The translations under genes were made by a program, and so were the position numbers. This document shows, piece by piece, positions 63,600 through 64,000 of a stretch of 64,000 bases of DNA. Source of the stretch: Bettongia penicillata ogilbyi (taxonomy: Eukaryota > Chordata > Mammalia > Diprotodontia > Potoroidae); NCBI GenBank assembly GCA_023548195.1, contig JAJHZJ010000268.1:2844766-2908765 (forward strand), written 5' to 3'. The notes below the pieces were generated by a model, which was not told the origin of the DNA, ran no database searches, and saw nothing but the letters and a program-made list of their open reading frames with translations. Numbering within the stretch: position 1 is the stretch's first letter; the number at the start of each line of letters is the position of its first letter.

Positions 63600-64000
63600 C
63601 TAATGAAGACGCCTGGTTGGGGGCATAGTTGTTAGTTCTCAATTTTGTAACCAGGACCAATAACACCGCAGGGTGATGTCTTGACTGGTACGTGAATTGG
63701 ATTTAAGTGAGGCAGAGTTGCACCGAGTCCTCACCCTCACTCTTTCTTTCAGAGTTATCAAAGTCCAGGGCAAGACAAAAGTCAAGATGACTGTTAGTGG
63801 CCTGGGACACAGAGAATGACCTTGGTGTCTTTGATGTCTGACCAAGCTCTAAGTGCTCCACAATGCCAACTTCATTAGCTTTCATGGCCATTGAAACAAA
63901 TTGTTCCCATCTCCCCCATTCTCCCAGGGGATATTATAACATCCTTGGGCAGACATCCCCCTAACTCATCAGTGGGTTTGAGGCCTCAACCTATTTTAGC
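63600..64000. repeat. Marsupial interspersed repeat, family not named, cut by window end
   Basis: AAGTGAGGCAGAGTTGCACC, TCCTCACCCTCACTCTTTC, AAGTCCAGGGCAAGACAAAA, GTCTGACCAAGCTCTAAGTG, TTCATGGCCATTGAAACAAA and GTGGGTTTGAGGCCTC belong to a repeat I recall as common in marsupial DNA. I cannot give its name or orientation. Confidence 0.55.

Overview
The window reads as non-coding mammalian chromosomal DNA, and its repeat mix points to a marsupial. It is AT-rich, low in CpG, packed with decayed LINEs and SINEs, and no open reading frame looks like a conserved host gene. The marsupial call rests on tRNA-headed SINEs of the GGCAGCTAGGTGGC.CAGTGGATAG type with BovB/RTE-like tails, on very abundant CORE-SINE/MIR, L2 and CR1/L3 copies that are less decayed than in placental mammals, and on L1 3' ends of marsupial type (..GGAACTCAAAATTTT..). 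I cannot tell American from Australian marsupials by eye. Repeat names come from memory of consensus sequences, not from a search.

Layout. 1-12 kb: scattered MIR, L2 and SINE pieces, plus an antisense L1 3' part nested in a MIR (3.7-4.8 kb). 12-24 kb: a MITE-like element, an antisense CR1/L3, and a sense L1 3' UTR interrupted by a folded-back piece of another LINE (19.6-19.9 kb). 24-35 kb: dense CORE-SINEs, including inverted pairs, a 0.9-kb sense L2 and two adjacent antisense L2 copies. 35.9-36.6 kb: a dead L1 ORF2 piece. 38-40 kb: two SINEs and an L1 3' UTR carrying a TTCC microsatellite. 43-49.4 kb: an old, nearly full-length antisense L1 with an inverted internal block, a nested SINE and a degenerate tandem array in its presumed 5' UTR. 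51.5-53.4 kb: antisense L2, sense CR1/L3, and a second TTCC array. 54.2-57.7 kb: a hAT-type MITE, a SINE, and the youngest and most informative element, a complete L1-like retrotransposon with 16-bp target-site duplications that carries ORF1 but no ORF2 (HAL1-like). 58-64 kb: a RTE-tailed SINE, CR1/L3, L2 and CORE-SINE pieces, and an unnamed repeat that runs off the right edge.

The only protein-like sequence is retrotransposon debris: ORF1 of the HAL1-like element (212 codons open, then a stop, a frameshift and a second stop), L1 ORF2 and ORF1 remnants, RT remnants of L2 and CR1/L3, and the C-terminal part of a non-LTR ORF. I found no host exon, RNA gene, CRISPR array or operon, and no new biological system. 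The best leads are the ORF2-less L1, the monomer-like tandem array of the old L1, and the in-place inversions within LINEs.
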